Source: CAVTAE01 sp051649365 (GTDB taxonomy: Bacteria; Deinococcota; Deinococci; Deinococcales; Trueperaceae). Taken from it: DNA of 29,940 bases. Location: positions 1 to 29,940 of the forward strand of contig JBOFGY010000253.1 in NCBI GenBank assembly GCA_051649365.1, given 5' to 3'. Positions within the stretch are counted from its first letter, which is position 1; the number at the start of each line of letters is the position of its first letter. Made by a program: the position numbers and the translations under genes. Below the pieces are notes generated by a model, which worked only from the letters and a program-made list of their open reading frames with translations, searched no databases and was not told where the DNA came from. Positions 1 through 7,062 of the stretch are shown here, in pieces.

Positions 1-1646
1 TCCAAAATGCTGCCACGCGGGCCAATTACGGTCTCGAGTGACATGACAAGGCGTTCGCGCAGTGGGTCAATCGGTGGGTTGGTTACCTGGGCAAAACGCT
101 GTTTGAAATAACGATAAAGCTGCTGGGGTTGCTCTGACAAAATGGCAAGCGGTGTATCGTCACCCATCGAACCCACAGGAATATCACCTGTCTGCACCAT
201 CGCTTCAAAAATGCGGTCATAGTCTTCGGAGTTGTAACCAAAGGCTTTTTGCACGCGCGTGAGCGTTTCTTTTTCCCAACCACGCTCTGCAATGTCATCT
301 TTGCCCTCAACTGGACGAATGGTGTGTTGCTCGAGCCAGGCCCGATAAGGTTTTTTAGAAGCGTAGAGTTTTTTGATTTCGCTGTTTTTAAGTAACTTCT
401 GCTCTTTTGTATCAACCGCGAGAAGCTGACCAGGGCCCAGCTTCCCTTTTTCAATAATCTCTTCTTCTGGTACAGGAATCGTGCCAGCTTCCGAACCAAC
501 AATAATCGTACCGTCTTTGCAAATCCAGTAACGCTGCGGACGCAAACCGTTTCTATCTAGCGCAGCAACGGCAAACCGTCCGTCGGTGATGGCAAGTGCG
601 GCGGGGCCATCCCAGGGTTCCATCAGTGCGGTGTGATATTCGTAGAACGCGCGAATCTCCGGGTCTAGGTTTTCGTTGTCTTCAAAGGCTTCGGGAACCA
701 ACATCATGATGCTGTGAATCGGGTCGCGGCCTGAGAGCATCAATAACTCAAACGCATTATCCAACGCTGCCGAGTCACTGCCGCCCTCTTCAATAACAGG
801 CACGAGTTCCTGGACGTGGTTGCCCCAGAGCTTGCTGGATAACACAGGTTCGCGCACACGCATGAAGTTCACGTTGCCTTGTAACGTGTTGATTTCACCG
901 TTATGCGCGAGATAACGGAATGGCTGCGCCAGCGACCAACGCGGCATCGTGTTCGTGCTGTAGCGTTGGTGAAAGACGGCAATCGAGGTTTCAAAATCTG
1001 GGTCGGCAAGGTCAGGATAAAAATTTTCAATCTGTTCGCCGAGCATGAGGCCCTTGTAGGCGATGGTCTTACTCGAGAACGACGGAACATAAAATCTGCC
1101 CAGGTTCGCTTCGCGTAATCTTTTCTCGAGACGCTTTCTCGTCAAATACAAACGGCGTTCGTAAGCGTCATCATCCAATCCGTCCGGGCGTTTGATAATC
1201 ACTTGGCGAATGACGGGCAAGCGTTCTTTGGCGTGTTTGCCAAGGGTTTTTTCGACGACGGGAACATCACGCCAGAGGAGGGGCTCGAGGCTGCTTGCCG
1301 CAATCACTTCACTGACAAGCTCGTACATTCTTTCGCTCTCTTTATTCGGCACGAAGAACACACCAACAGCCAGGTCTGAACCACGTTCAATCTTGATGCC
1401 GTTTTCCTCCAAGATGCGCTTAAAAAATTTGTGCGGCATCTGCGTGAGAACACCGGCACCATCACCTGTGAGACCGTCTGCACTAACCGCACCACGGTGG
1501 CGCAGGTTGCACAGGGCCGTAATCGCTTGCTGAAGCGTTTTGTGCGTCTTGCGCCCGTACATGTCAGCGACAAAGCCAACACCACAAGCATCGCGCTCGG
1601 TGTGCCAGGCGAGAGAGTTGTAATCAGAGTAAGTTGGATTCTTCAT
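1..1646 (-). CDS. gltB: Glutamate synthase large (alpha) subunit, 5' part only
   Basis: This is the N-terminal 548 codons of a glutamate synthase (GOGAT), which transfers the amide nitrogen of glutamine to 2-oxoglutarate to give two glutamates in the cytosol. The reading frame is open from the ATG at 1646 to the window edge, so the gene continues beyond base 1. The start MKNPTYSDYNSLAWHTERDA is followed by Cys21-Gly-Val-Gly-Phe, the class II glutamine amidotransferase nucleophile after a short propeptide. Then come the family blocks LRHRGAVSADGLTGDGAG and YSTNTMPRWSLAQPFR, and further on the start of the central domain (TNPPIDPLRERLVMSLE). A GAGG sequence sits 4 bases before the ATG. The small subunit (gltD) is not in view. 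The domain order fits the NADPH or ferredoxin type; which one cannot be told from this part. Confidence 0.96.
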   Translation of the reverse strand, partial: MKNPTYSDYNSLAWHTERDACGVGFVADMYGRKTHKTLQQAITALCNLRHRGAVSADGLTGDGAGVLTQMPHKFFKRILEENGIKIERGSDLAVGVFFVPNKESERMYELVSEVIAASSLEPLLWRDVPVVEKTLGKHAKERLPVIRQVIIKRPDGLDDDAYERRLYLTRKRLEKRLREANLGRFYVPSFSSKTIAYKGLMLGEQIENFYPDLADPDFETSIAVFHQRYSTNTMPRWSLAQPFRYLAHNGEINTLQGNVNFMRVREPVLSSKLWGNHVQELVPVIEEGGSDSAALDNAFELLMLSGRDPIHSIMMLVPEAFEDNENLDPEIRAFYEYHTALMEPWDGPAALAITDGRFAVAALDRNGLRPQRYWICKDGTIIVGSEAGTIPVPEEEIIEKGKLGPGQLLAVDTKEQKLLKNSEIKKLYASKKPYRAWLEQHTIRPVEGKDDIAERGWEKETLTRVQKAFGYNSEDYDRIFEAMVQTGDIPVGSMGDDTPLAILSEQPQQLYRYFKQRFAQVTNPPIDPLRERLVMSLETVIGPRGSIL

Positions 1647-1700
1647 TGCGCCTCGCTTTGAGCTAGCCAGAAATAGAAAAAGTTACTTAAATCGTATAAC

Positions 1701-1745
1701 CGTGCCTGTATCCACTGTGCCTGTATTCACTGTGTATGTATTCAC
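1701..1745. repeat. Three tandem 15-bp repeats in the gltB leader
   Basis: Three head-to-tail 15-bp units lie at 1701-1715, 1716-1730 and 1731-1745. On the coding (minus) strand of gltB they read GTGAATACATACACA, GTGAATACAGGCACA and GTGGATACAGGCACG. They fall inside the predicted untranslated leader between the promoter and the start codon. They could be binding sites for a regulator or RNA elements, or a neutral expansion like the other short tandem repeats in this window. Confidence 0.8.
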
Positions 1746-1771
1746 GGCGGTATGCAAATTGTTGAGGAACG

Positions 1772-1789
1772 CCATCTCTGGCTAGATGG
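1772..1789 (-). promoter_or_regulatory. Small stem-loop at the 5' end of the gltB transcript
   Basis: CCATCT (1772-1777) and AGATGG (1784-1789) form a 6-bp inverted repeat with a 6-base loop. With the predicted start site near 1793 this hairpin would sit at the extreme 5' end of the gltB mRNA, where it could stabilise the message. Alternatively it is a small operator overlapping the start site. Confidence 0.4.
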
Positions 1790-1799
1790 TGTAGGGGGC

Positions 1800-1829
1800 A
1801 TTATAGCTTTGCTTATAAAGGGGTGTCAA
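1800..1829 (-). promoter_or_regulatory. Near-consensus sigma-70 type promoter for gltB
   Basis: On the minus strand TTGACA (1824-1829) is followed after 18 bases by TATAAT (1800-1805), both perfect housekeeping consensus hexamers. Transcription would begin near 1793, giving a leader of about 147 nt before the gltB ATG at 1646. The spacer is one base longer than the optimum. Confidence 0.85.
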
Positions 1830-2069
1830 TCAAAAAATGTGCTGAAAGAGTGGGCTTTGTGCGCCTTTTCTTTCATTTGTTAAATCACAGGAATAGTTTT
1901 GAATCTATGTTGGGTAAAGGTTTGAAATTACGATGTGTTACCAGATGTTTATAAGTATGCAACGGATTTAGACTCTAGGCTAAACATAAACCTATTTGTT
2001 TTGCTTGAAGCAAATGTTCCGCACAGGTCTAAAAAGGGTATGTTTTGAATTTTAGAGTAGACAAGAGGT
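1830..2069. other. Spacer between the gltB promoter and the 2070-2273 gene
   Basis: No convincing gene was found. The only structure seen is a short perfect hairpin TTTGCTT-G-AAGCAAA near 2004-2018, with no T-run clearly attached. Confidence 0.5.
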
Positions 2070-2273
2070 TTAATCTCTGGCAGCTTGGACATAATCGGCG
2101 GCTGTACGTTCTCCCCCCAACTTAACAGGTGTAGGAAGTTTCGGTTTTTTACCCTTTTGCTTTAGAGAAATTTGTGAGCGCAGGTCCTCCCATTCGCTTT
2201 TTGTGAGAGTGAGGATGAAGACTTCTTCGCCTTTGGGTGTTGTTACAACGGTGGGCTCGAGTTGGCGAATCAT
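2070..2273 (-). CDS. Small hypothetical protein (67 aa), possibly antitoxin-like
   Basis: A 67-residue ORF beginning MIRQLEPTVVTTPKGEEVFI and ending GGERTAADYVQAARD. The acidic N-terminal half (strand-like VFILTLTKSEWEDL) followed by a lysine-rich stretch and a short C-terminal helix resembles small antitoxin-type proteins, but no toxin gene is adjacent and I do not recognise the family. There is no Shine-Dalgarno site. TATGCT stands 11 bases upstream of the ATG and could act as a -10 box giving a very short leader. The gene is isolated, between the gltB promoter region and the divergent Crp/Fnr gene. It could be an orphan antitoxin or a chance ORF; the composition and clean boundaries favour a real gene. 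Confidence 0.55.
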   Translation of the reverse strand: MIRQLEPTVVTTPKGEEVFILTLTKSEWEDLRSQISLKQKGKKPKLPTPVKLGGERTAADYVQAARD

Positions 2274-2458
2274 GAGGAGAGTTTAGCATACGGGGATTTA
2301 GAAATTAAGTTCTGCTACTGTGAAGAGCTTTTGGCTTCCGTTACCCCACGGTATGATATTGCTTTTCTCGAGAAAGGTAAACCAAACAATCTCACTTGAA
2401 CTAAAACTATTTCGGTGCGCTGAGTGCATTCTATAAAGACTATTTCAATCATCGTGCA

Positions 2459-3088
2459 TTGAGTTATTCATGTCACAATAACTTTGTGAAAGAAGTGCAC
2501 AGAGAGCAAATCCAAAGTTTTATTCAAAGCCTGACTACACTTTCAGAAGCAGACATCGCCTCATTTTGTGAAGACGCTAGGGAGCGCAGCTACCCAAAAG
2601 GTGAGGACTTCATTCGTGCAGGTGAGGTGTGCCAAGAGCTTCTTTTCATCCACGAGGGAGCTTTCCGCTATTACTTGCTCACACAAAACAAGGAACACAC
2701 CAAAGACTTTAGTCCTGAAGGAACCTTTTGTACCGCGTTCACGAGCCTCGTTACGCAAACACCGTCTGACATTTTTATTGCAGCCCTCGAGCCCTCCCAG
2801 GTATCGGTCTGGAAGGCAGAAGCATTTTTAGAAAGAGCAGAGACTTCCCTGGCTTGGCAACGCCTCTTTCGCCTGCTGGCGCAAGGGCTTTACATCCGCA
2901 AAGAGCAGCGCGAGATAACGCTGCTTGTTGATGATGCCAAGCAGCGTTATCTTCGCTTTCAGCAAACGTTTCCTTCACTAGCAGAATTTAAGGATGTCGA
3001 GGAGCGCGTACCGCAACACATGATTGCCTCTTATCTAGGGATGAGCCCTGAAACCTTGTCTCGAGTCCGCCGCGAGTTGCGCTCCTGA
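2459..3088 (+). CDS. Crp/Fnr-family transcriptional regulator
   Basis: About 209 residues with the usual two-part layout. A cyclic-nucleotide-binding-type beta-roll covers residues about 20-130 (YPKGEDFIRAGEVCQELLFI and the following hEGAFRYYL block). A C-terminal winged helix-turn-helix ends in VPQHMIASYLGMSPETLSRV. The recognition helix has E198-T-L-S201-R202, the FNR-type ExxSR pattern that in FNR reads TTGAT half-sites. There is no N-terminal cysteine cluster like that of E. coli FNR, so oxygen sensing by an iron-sulphur cluster is not indicated; the effector is unknown. The start is uncertain: TTG 2459, GTG 2486 and GTG 2495 are all possible and none has a good ribosome-binding site. The FNR-box-like site at 3200-3213 in front of the next operon suggests it controls that operon. 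Confidence 0.85.
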   Translation: MSYSCHNNFVKEVHREQIQSFIQSLTTLSEADIASFCEDARERSYPKGEDFIRAGEVCQELLFIHEGAFRYYLLTQNKEHTKDFSPEGTFCTAFTSLVTQTPSDIFIAALEPSQVSVWKAEAFLERAETSLAWQRLFRLLAQGLYIRKEQREITLLVDDAKQRYLRFQQTFPSLAEFKDVEERVPQHMIASYLGMSPETLSRVRRELRS

Positions 3089-3102
3089 TTCAGAATTTTA
3101 TC

Positions 3103-3129
3103 CACAGATTTCACAGATTTCGCAGATTG
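3103..3129. repeat. Three tandem 9-bp repeats (CACAGATTT type)
   Basis: CACAGATTT at 3103-3111, CACAGATTT at 3112-3120 and the variant CGCAGATTG at 3121-3129. It lies just after the Crp/Fnr stop codon. Similar 'ATCCACAGATTTCACAGATT' intergenic sequence is common in many bacterial genomes; function unknown. Confidence 0.7.
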
Positions 3130-3199
3130 ATAAGGCTTTTGGTTTTAATAAATTTACGTGGTCTGTGGGAGCAACTCATTCAAAAGAAAAATCAAGCTC

Positions 3200-3213
3200 T
3201 TGATGTATGTCAA
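3200..3213 (+). promoter_or_regulatory. FNR-box-like operator TTGATGTATGTCAA
   Basis: This matches the FNR consensus TTGAT-N4-ATCAA at 9 of 10 defined bases. It lies between a Crp/Fnr regulator whose recognition helix is of the FNR type and the hydrolase operon. Its centre (3206.5) is about 42 bases upstream of a start site predicted from a CATACT -10 box at 3237-3242, which is the classical class II activator position. The assignment to this regulator is inference. Confidence 0.6.
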
Positions 3214-3281
3214 TGCAGAGCCACAAAAGAAAAACGCATACTTCTTGTTAGCAGACATTTCTGCATATAAAGGAGTTTACG

Positions 3282-3365
3282 ATGATGCTTTTCTTTTTCC
3301 TCGCGCTTTTCGCCGCACTTTTTCCCAAGCCTGAACCACAAGAACACATGGAGGAACAATCATGA
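3282..3365 (+). CDS. 27-aa hydrophobic small protein, coupled to the hydrolase gene
   Basis: ATG at 3282 is preceded by AGGAG (3271-3275) at 6-base spacing, the best ribosome-binding site in this part of the window. The peptide starts MMLFFFLALFAALFPKPEP and ends in an acidic tail (EEQS). It is one short hydrophobic segment of about 14 residues followed by a polar tail, so a membrane-anchored or secreted microprotein is plausible. Its TGA (3363-3365) overlaps the ATG of the downstream hydrolase (3362-3364) in an ATGA arrangement, which implies translational coupling. It could be a functional membrane peptide or a leader ORF that sets hydrolase translation. No known family is recognised. Confidence 0.6.
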   Translation: MMLFFFLALFAALFPKPEPQEHMEEQS

Positions 3366-4180
3366 CGCGCCTTCGTATTGTGCGCGTGGTTCACTCGAGC
3401 GTCCTCCTTAGCTTTGATGACCACGCTATTCTCACCGATCCCTGGTTCTCGCAGCTTTACGGGCATCATTGGGGCGAGCCAGGGGGCATTGCCCTGGCAG
3501 ACTTGCCTCGCCTAACCGGTGTCCTTAGCAGCCACAAGGATTATGACCACTTTGATATGAAGACGTTTGCAGCTTACGGGGATAAGCAAGTGCCTATGCT
3601 TGTTCGCAAAGGCTCTGAAAACATCGCAACTGATGTTGGTTTCACGAAAGTGAAGGGTCTCGAGCCCTGGCAAACTGCACAGCTAGGCCCCGTCAACGTA
3701 ACTGCAACACCTGCCAAACATAAAGAGGAACTGGGCGTGCCGCAAAATACTTACGTGCTCGAGTATGGCAACACAACCGTGTTTTTTGGCGGTGACACGC
3801 TGCTCATTCCTGAATTTCAGGAAGTGGCCAGACGTTTCCCAAACATTGATGTTGCACTTTTACCCATCAACGGTTTAACCATTCGTCCACTTGGTAACAA
3901 GCGCGTCGTCATGAACGCTGAGGACGCAGCACAACTTACTGCACTTCTAAAACCCAAGATAGTTATTCCCATTCACTACCGCTACAAACCCGCCTGGTAT
4001 CGCCAGCCACTTATTAAGTATGAACGCAATCCTGAAAAGTTTGTCGAGACTGTTGCTCAACTTGCACCAGAAGTACGGGTTCAAGTTTTAGCAACAGGTG
4101 AGGTGCTCGAGCTAAACCAAACAGAGGCGGTCATGCCGAAGGGTCAGGAGAGAATTGCCTCGAGCATGGCTAGCCTCTAA
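3362..4180 (+). CDS. Metallo-beta-lactamase-fold hydrolase (UlaG/NAPE-PLD-like)
   Basis: 272 residues with a complete MBL fold and no signal peptide, so probably cytosolic. The metal motif is at residues 57-65, SHKDYDHFD, which aligns with the family's SHxHYDHxD; the second histidine ligand is an aspartate (D60). Further ligand blocks are TATPAKHKEE, FFGGDT and IPIHYRYKPAWY. The fold is that of the PF12706/PF13483 type (UlaG, NAPE-PLD), whose members hydrolyse lactones or phosphodiesters; the substrate here is not predictable. The ATG overlaps the stop of the 27-codon ORF. With the upstream FNR-box-like site it is probably the main target of the Crp/Fnr regulator at 2459. Confidence 0.88.
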   Translation: MTRLRIVRVVHSSVLLSFDDHAILTDPWFSQLYGHHWGEPGGIALADLPRLTGVLSSHKDYDHFDMKTFAAYGDKQVPMLVRKGSENIATDVGFTKVKGLEPWQTAQLGPVNVTATPAKHKEELGVPQNTYVLEYGNTTVFFGGDTLLIPEFQEVARRFPNIDVALLPINGLTIRPLGNKRVVMNAEDAAQLTALLKPKIVIPIHYRYKPAWYRQPLIKYERNPEKFVETVAQLAPEVRVQVLATGEVLELNQTEAVMPKGQERIASSMASL

Positions 4181-4284
4181 ACTTGTGAATTTATTCAGCT
4201 AGTTTAAACTCTGCATAAGGCTGATGGTTTTCTCAAACATGCTGTTGTCTTTCCTCGAGGCTCACCTCAAGTTTTGGAGGAACA

Positions 4285-5028
4285 ATGAAGACACTAGCCA
4301 CACTCTTTGCTGTTTTGCTTGTAACCTTTAGTTTGGCCCAAGCTCCCGATCTCGGCGGCGCAACACTCAGTGTTGCTACCGATGCGACCTATCCACCGTT
4401 TGAATCTGTAGACGAGTCCGCCGACAGCATTATTGGTTTTGAAGTGGATTTGGTGAACGCTATTTGCGAACTCGTCCATTGCAGTGCAACTTTTACGAAT
4501 ACGTCCTGGGACGGTATTTTTGTCGCCTTGCAAAACGGTGAATACGACATGGTAATGGGCGGCGCGTCTATCACCGCAGAACGTGAAGAAGTGATGGATT
4601 TTACCGAGCCGTTTATGACGGTAAACCAGTCTATTGTTTTACGTGCTGAAGATGAAGGGATGACGTTGGAGGAACTGCAGGCAGACTCGAGTGCAAAGGT
4701 TGGCACCATTGCCAACACCACGAACGCTGACCTTGGTATTGAGCTTTTTGGACGTGACCGTGTGGCCCTTTATGACACCTTTCCTGCCACAGCCTTAGCT
4801 CGGGGATATTGACGGCATTCTTATTGACAACACCGCCGGTGATGGGTTGATTCAAGAAAATGCTGGCAACTGGTTGTAGGCATTAAAGACCTAACTTCAG
4901 GTGACCCACTCGGCTTTGTGTTTCAAGAAGGCTCGGAGTATGTCGAAGCGTTTGATTATGCCCTCAACCAGCTTAAACAAGATGGCACGTTAGACGAACT
5001 CGTCACAGAGTGGTTCACTGCAGAATAA
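4285..5028 (+). pseudogene. Amino-acid ABC transporter substrate-binding protein, two compensating frameshifts
   Basis: The product would be a periplasmic solute-binding protein of family 3 (SBP_bac_3), which delivers polar amino acids to an ABC permease. A signal peptide MKTLATLFAVLLVTFSLAQ is followed by LSVATDATYPPFESVD, IIGFEVDLVNAICE and EYDMVMGGASITAEREE, all typical. The frame breaks at the G-run 4802-4805 (stop TGA at 4810-4812). It continues in a +1 frame as GDIDGILIDNTAGDGLIQEN, then returns to the original frame at about 4876 as GIKDLTSGDPLGFVFQEGSE through to TAA at 5026. Overall length (about 247 codons) is normal for the family. The ribosome-binding site is TTGGAGGAACAATG. No permease or ATPase gene is nearby. 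Either two sequencing errors or a recently inactivated gene would explain it. Confidence 0.85.
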
Positions 5029-5031
5029 TTT

Positions 5032-5092
5032 GACAATGGACGACAGACAATGGGGACGACAGACAATGGTTAAAAATCTGTTGTCTGTTGTC
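5032..5092. repeat. Two 16-bp tandem repeats with a hairpin-forming inverted arm
   Basis: GGACGACAGACAATGG is repeated exactly at 5038-5053 and 5054-5069, preceded by a partial copy at 5032-5039. Downstream, TTGTCTGTTGTC (5081-5092) pairs with GACGACAGACAA (5055-5066) at 11 of 12 positions, so the transcript could fold into a stem with a 14-base loop. It lies 4 bases after the binding-protein stop codon and may act as a transcript end or mRNA stabiliser. Confidence 0.7.
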
Positions 5093-5173
5093 ATATGGAA
5101 AATTTAACCGCCTTCAGGCTCCCGACCTGACATGATGGTGGCTAGATAGCTGTTGAGAAGAGGGAGTCAAACC

Positions 5174-5962
5174 ATGAAATTATCACTAAGGCAAAGGGTT
5201 TTCGCTGTACTGGGTTTTTTATTACTAGGGTTTAATCTAGCCTTTGCCGCCGATATTGGTTTGTCTCCCGCACGTTTGGACTTAACGGTGGAGCCAGGCG
5301 AAACGATTACTGAAACCATTACCTTATTAACGGACGCTGTGAGCGAGCAACAAATTCAGGTTGAGGTGAGTGATTTTACCCTTGATCCCGTGGGCGAACT
5401 GAATACCCTGCCCGCAGGTTCGCTCGAGTATAGCAGCGCGAACTGGTTACAACCTGAACTCACCGATTTCGTGCTGGCTGGCAGCGAAGGCAGAGATTTT
5501 CGTATCTCTGTAACGGTGCCAGAGGATGCCAGTTTGGCAGGTAGCTACCATGCGATGGTGTTCTTTACTGTCGTACCCCCACCGACAGAAACACAGGGTA
5601 TCGGTGTCATTACTACAACGCGCATTGGTTTGACGATTTATGTCACAGTATCAAATTCCGAAGATAACAGCGCGGAACTCGTGGACTTTTTTCAAAATGA
5701 CGAAAAAACAGTTACCTTTGCGGTTGCGAATACAGGAAACACGGTGATGCGTTTGGGTGGACAAGTCGAATTACGTGATGAGGCTGGAGAAACAAAATAC
5801 GCTTTAGATATTCCTGACTTGCCTGTGCTATGCGAAAGTGAGCGTGAGGTGACGCTCGAGCTACCAACTAATATAGAGTCAGGTTTCTATACAGCTCTCG
5901 CCCTTGTCGAAGATAGCCGCAGGGGCTTACTGGTAGGAGAATTACCTATCAAAATTGAGTAA
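5174..5962 (+). CDS. Secreted Ig-like/PapD-like protein, putative fibre chaperone
   Basis: 262 residues from the ATG at 5174 (GGGAG eight bases upstream); a TTG 21 bases earlier is less likely. The signal peptide ends NLAFA-AD. The mature protein begins DIGLSPARLDLTVEPGETIT, a conserved opening of PapD-like/DUF916-type Ig domains. It runs into a first beta-sandwich ending VPEDASLAGSYHAMVFFTVV and a second starting VTFAVANTGNTVMRLGG. No membrane anchor is seen at the C-terminus, so it is probably periplasmic or surface-associated. It is followed closely by another exported protein (6004) and, convergently, by a large beta-barrel-like protein (7059). That grouping suggests a chaperone role in exporting surface subunits, but a plain structural Ig-like protein is also possible. 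Confidence 0.6.
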   Translation: MKLSLRQRVFAVLGFLLLGFNLAFAADIGLSPARLDLTVEPGETITETITLLTDAVSEQQIQVEVSDFTLDPVGELNTLPAGSLEYSSANWLQPELTDFVLAGSEGRDFRISVTVPEDASLAGSYHAMVFFTVVPPPTETQGIGVITTTRIGLTIYVTVSNSEDNSAELVDFFQNDEKTVTFAVANTGNTVMRLGGQVELRDEAGETKYALDIPDLPVLCESEREVTLELPTNIESGFYTALALVEDSRRGLLVGELPIKIE

Positions 5963-6003
5963 AAATAGTAGGCACGATGCAATATTTCAAGAAGGATAAA
6001 CCT

Positions 6004-7062
6004 GTGCGCCGTTTGTACTATTACTCGTCATTGCGAGCGTCCATTAAAGGTATTTTTAGCATTGACTCAGCTCAGCATTACTTCATCCGCAAAGCAATCT
6101 CTTTCTGGAATGTTCCCAGAAAAAAAAGTATAGGGCGACTGCTTCGTCTTCTTACTTTTTGCTTTTTGCTCTTTACCTTCTCTCACGCCCAACGCTCGAC
6201 TCTAACTGCCAGGGGCTCCACCGCTTTTCTTCCCACAGCTAACGAATACACAGACGCACTTTTTTGTACAGGGTGTAACTATCTTTTGCCCACGCGCTCG
6301 AATGACAAGATTGAACTGCGCCTCGATAATCGCAGCCCACAAAATGCAGCCTCGCAAAATGTAACCCTGCAAGTTCAGCGAGCTGCGTATTTGCCCAATG
6401 CAGATTTACAACTCGAGGCCCGCTACACATTTGTAAATAAAGAAGGCACCGTTATCACTGCCCAGGATTGGTCACCCTTATCTCAGTTGCCAACAACACT
6501 TTATGCAGGTGGAGAGGCAGAACTTTTTACTGCGATTGAGTATCGCCTCCTCGTTACAGGACTCGAGCGTGCAGGTAGTTACGAAACGTCGGTGACCTAT
6601 AGGCTTAGTTCTGCACGTGGTCCAAGTTCAGTGACACACAAACTGCGCTTTGTGATTCCAGAAGTTGCACGCGTGCGCGTCCTAAAAAAACCAGCGAGTA
6701 CAACAACGCTCACTTTTGATTATGAGGGTGTGAATGCCCTCGAGTACGTGCGGGCCGTGCAAACAAAAACACTCTTGCCGCCTACATCTTCAAATTTTGA
6801 AGCTATCGAGCTCCTGTGTAATCTTCCCAAAGGGTGCAGTGTGAATGTGCAAGTGCTTGATGTCAGTGCGGTGGGCTCGAGTACGCTTAGTCGTCTGTAC
6901 TTGTTTGGCAAAGTTGCTCACAATCAGCGTCTGGAGCGCAAGACCACAGCAAGCACAGAAGTGTTACTGCGCTCGGAAGATTTTAGTTTGTTTGTAGATG
7001 GCAGTGAAGAGGTAGGAGATTTTCAGTTTGTGGTGCGATATCAAGTGTTGGTGAATCGTTAA
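6004..7062 (+). CDS. Exported protein of unknown family, beta-rich
   Basis: 352 residues if started at GTG 6004, which has AAGGA at 7-base spacing; an ATG at 5977 in the same frame lacks a good site. The first ~45 residues come from a dispersed repeat (6026-6101) read through in frame. Only after that does a typical signal sequence appear (RLLRLLTFCFLLFTFSHAQ, cut after HAQ). The mature part is beta-rich, with one CTGC pair near its start and a second pair (LLCNLPKGCSV), which would suit disulphides outside the cytoplasm. I do not recognise the family. It sits 41 bases after the PapD-like gene, probably in one operon, and its stop overlaps by four bases the stop of the convergent barrel gene. 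A surface subunit or adhesin is a guess from context. Confidence 0.55.
   Translation: MRRLYYYSSLRASIKGIFSIDSAQHYFIRKAISFWNVPRKKSIGRLLRLLTFCFLLFTFSHAQRSTLTARGSTAFLPTANEYTDALFCTGCNYLLPTRSNDKIELRLDNRSPQNAASQNVTLQVQRAAYLPNADLQLEARYTFVNKEGTVITAQDWSPLSQLPTTLYAGGEAELFTAIEYRLLVTGLERAGSYETSVTYRLSSARGPSSVTHKLRFVIPEVARVRVLKKPASTTTLTFDYEGVNALEYVRAVQTKTLLPPTSSNFEAIELLCNLPKGCSVNVQVLDVSAVGSSTLSRLYLFGKVAHNQRLERKTTASTEVLLRSEDFSLFVDGSEEVGDFQFVVRYQVLVNR
6026..6101. repeat. Dispersed repeat of the CATTGCGAG...AAGCAATC type, inside a coding 5' end
   Basis: CGTCATTGCGAGCG at 6026-6039 and AAAGCAATCTC at 6091-6101 are the two ends of a repeat type also present twice at 24235-24400. Here it lies within the reading frame of the 6004 gene, before the signal-sequence core, with no stop codon introduced. 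Confidence 0.65.

Noticed and set aside
4285..5028. Programmed ribosomal frameshifting in the binding-protein gene
   Set aside because: Two shifts in opposite directions would be needed, no clear slippery heptamer is seen at either site, and the family does not use frameshifting.
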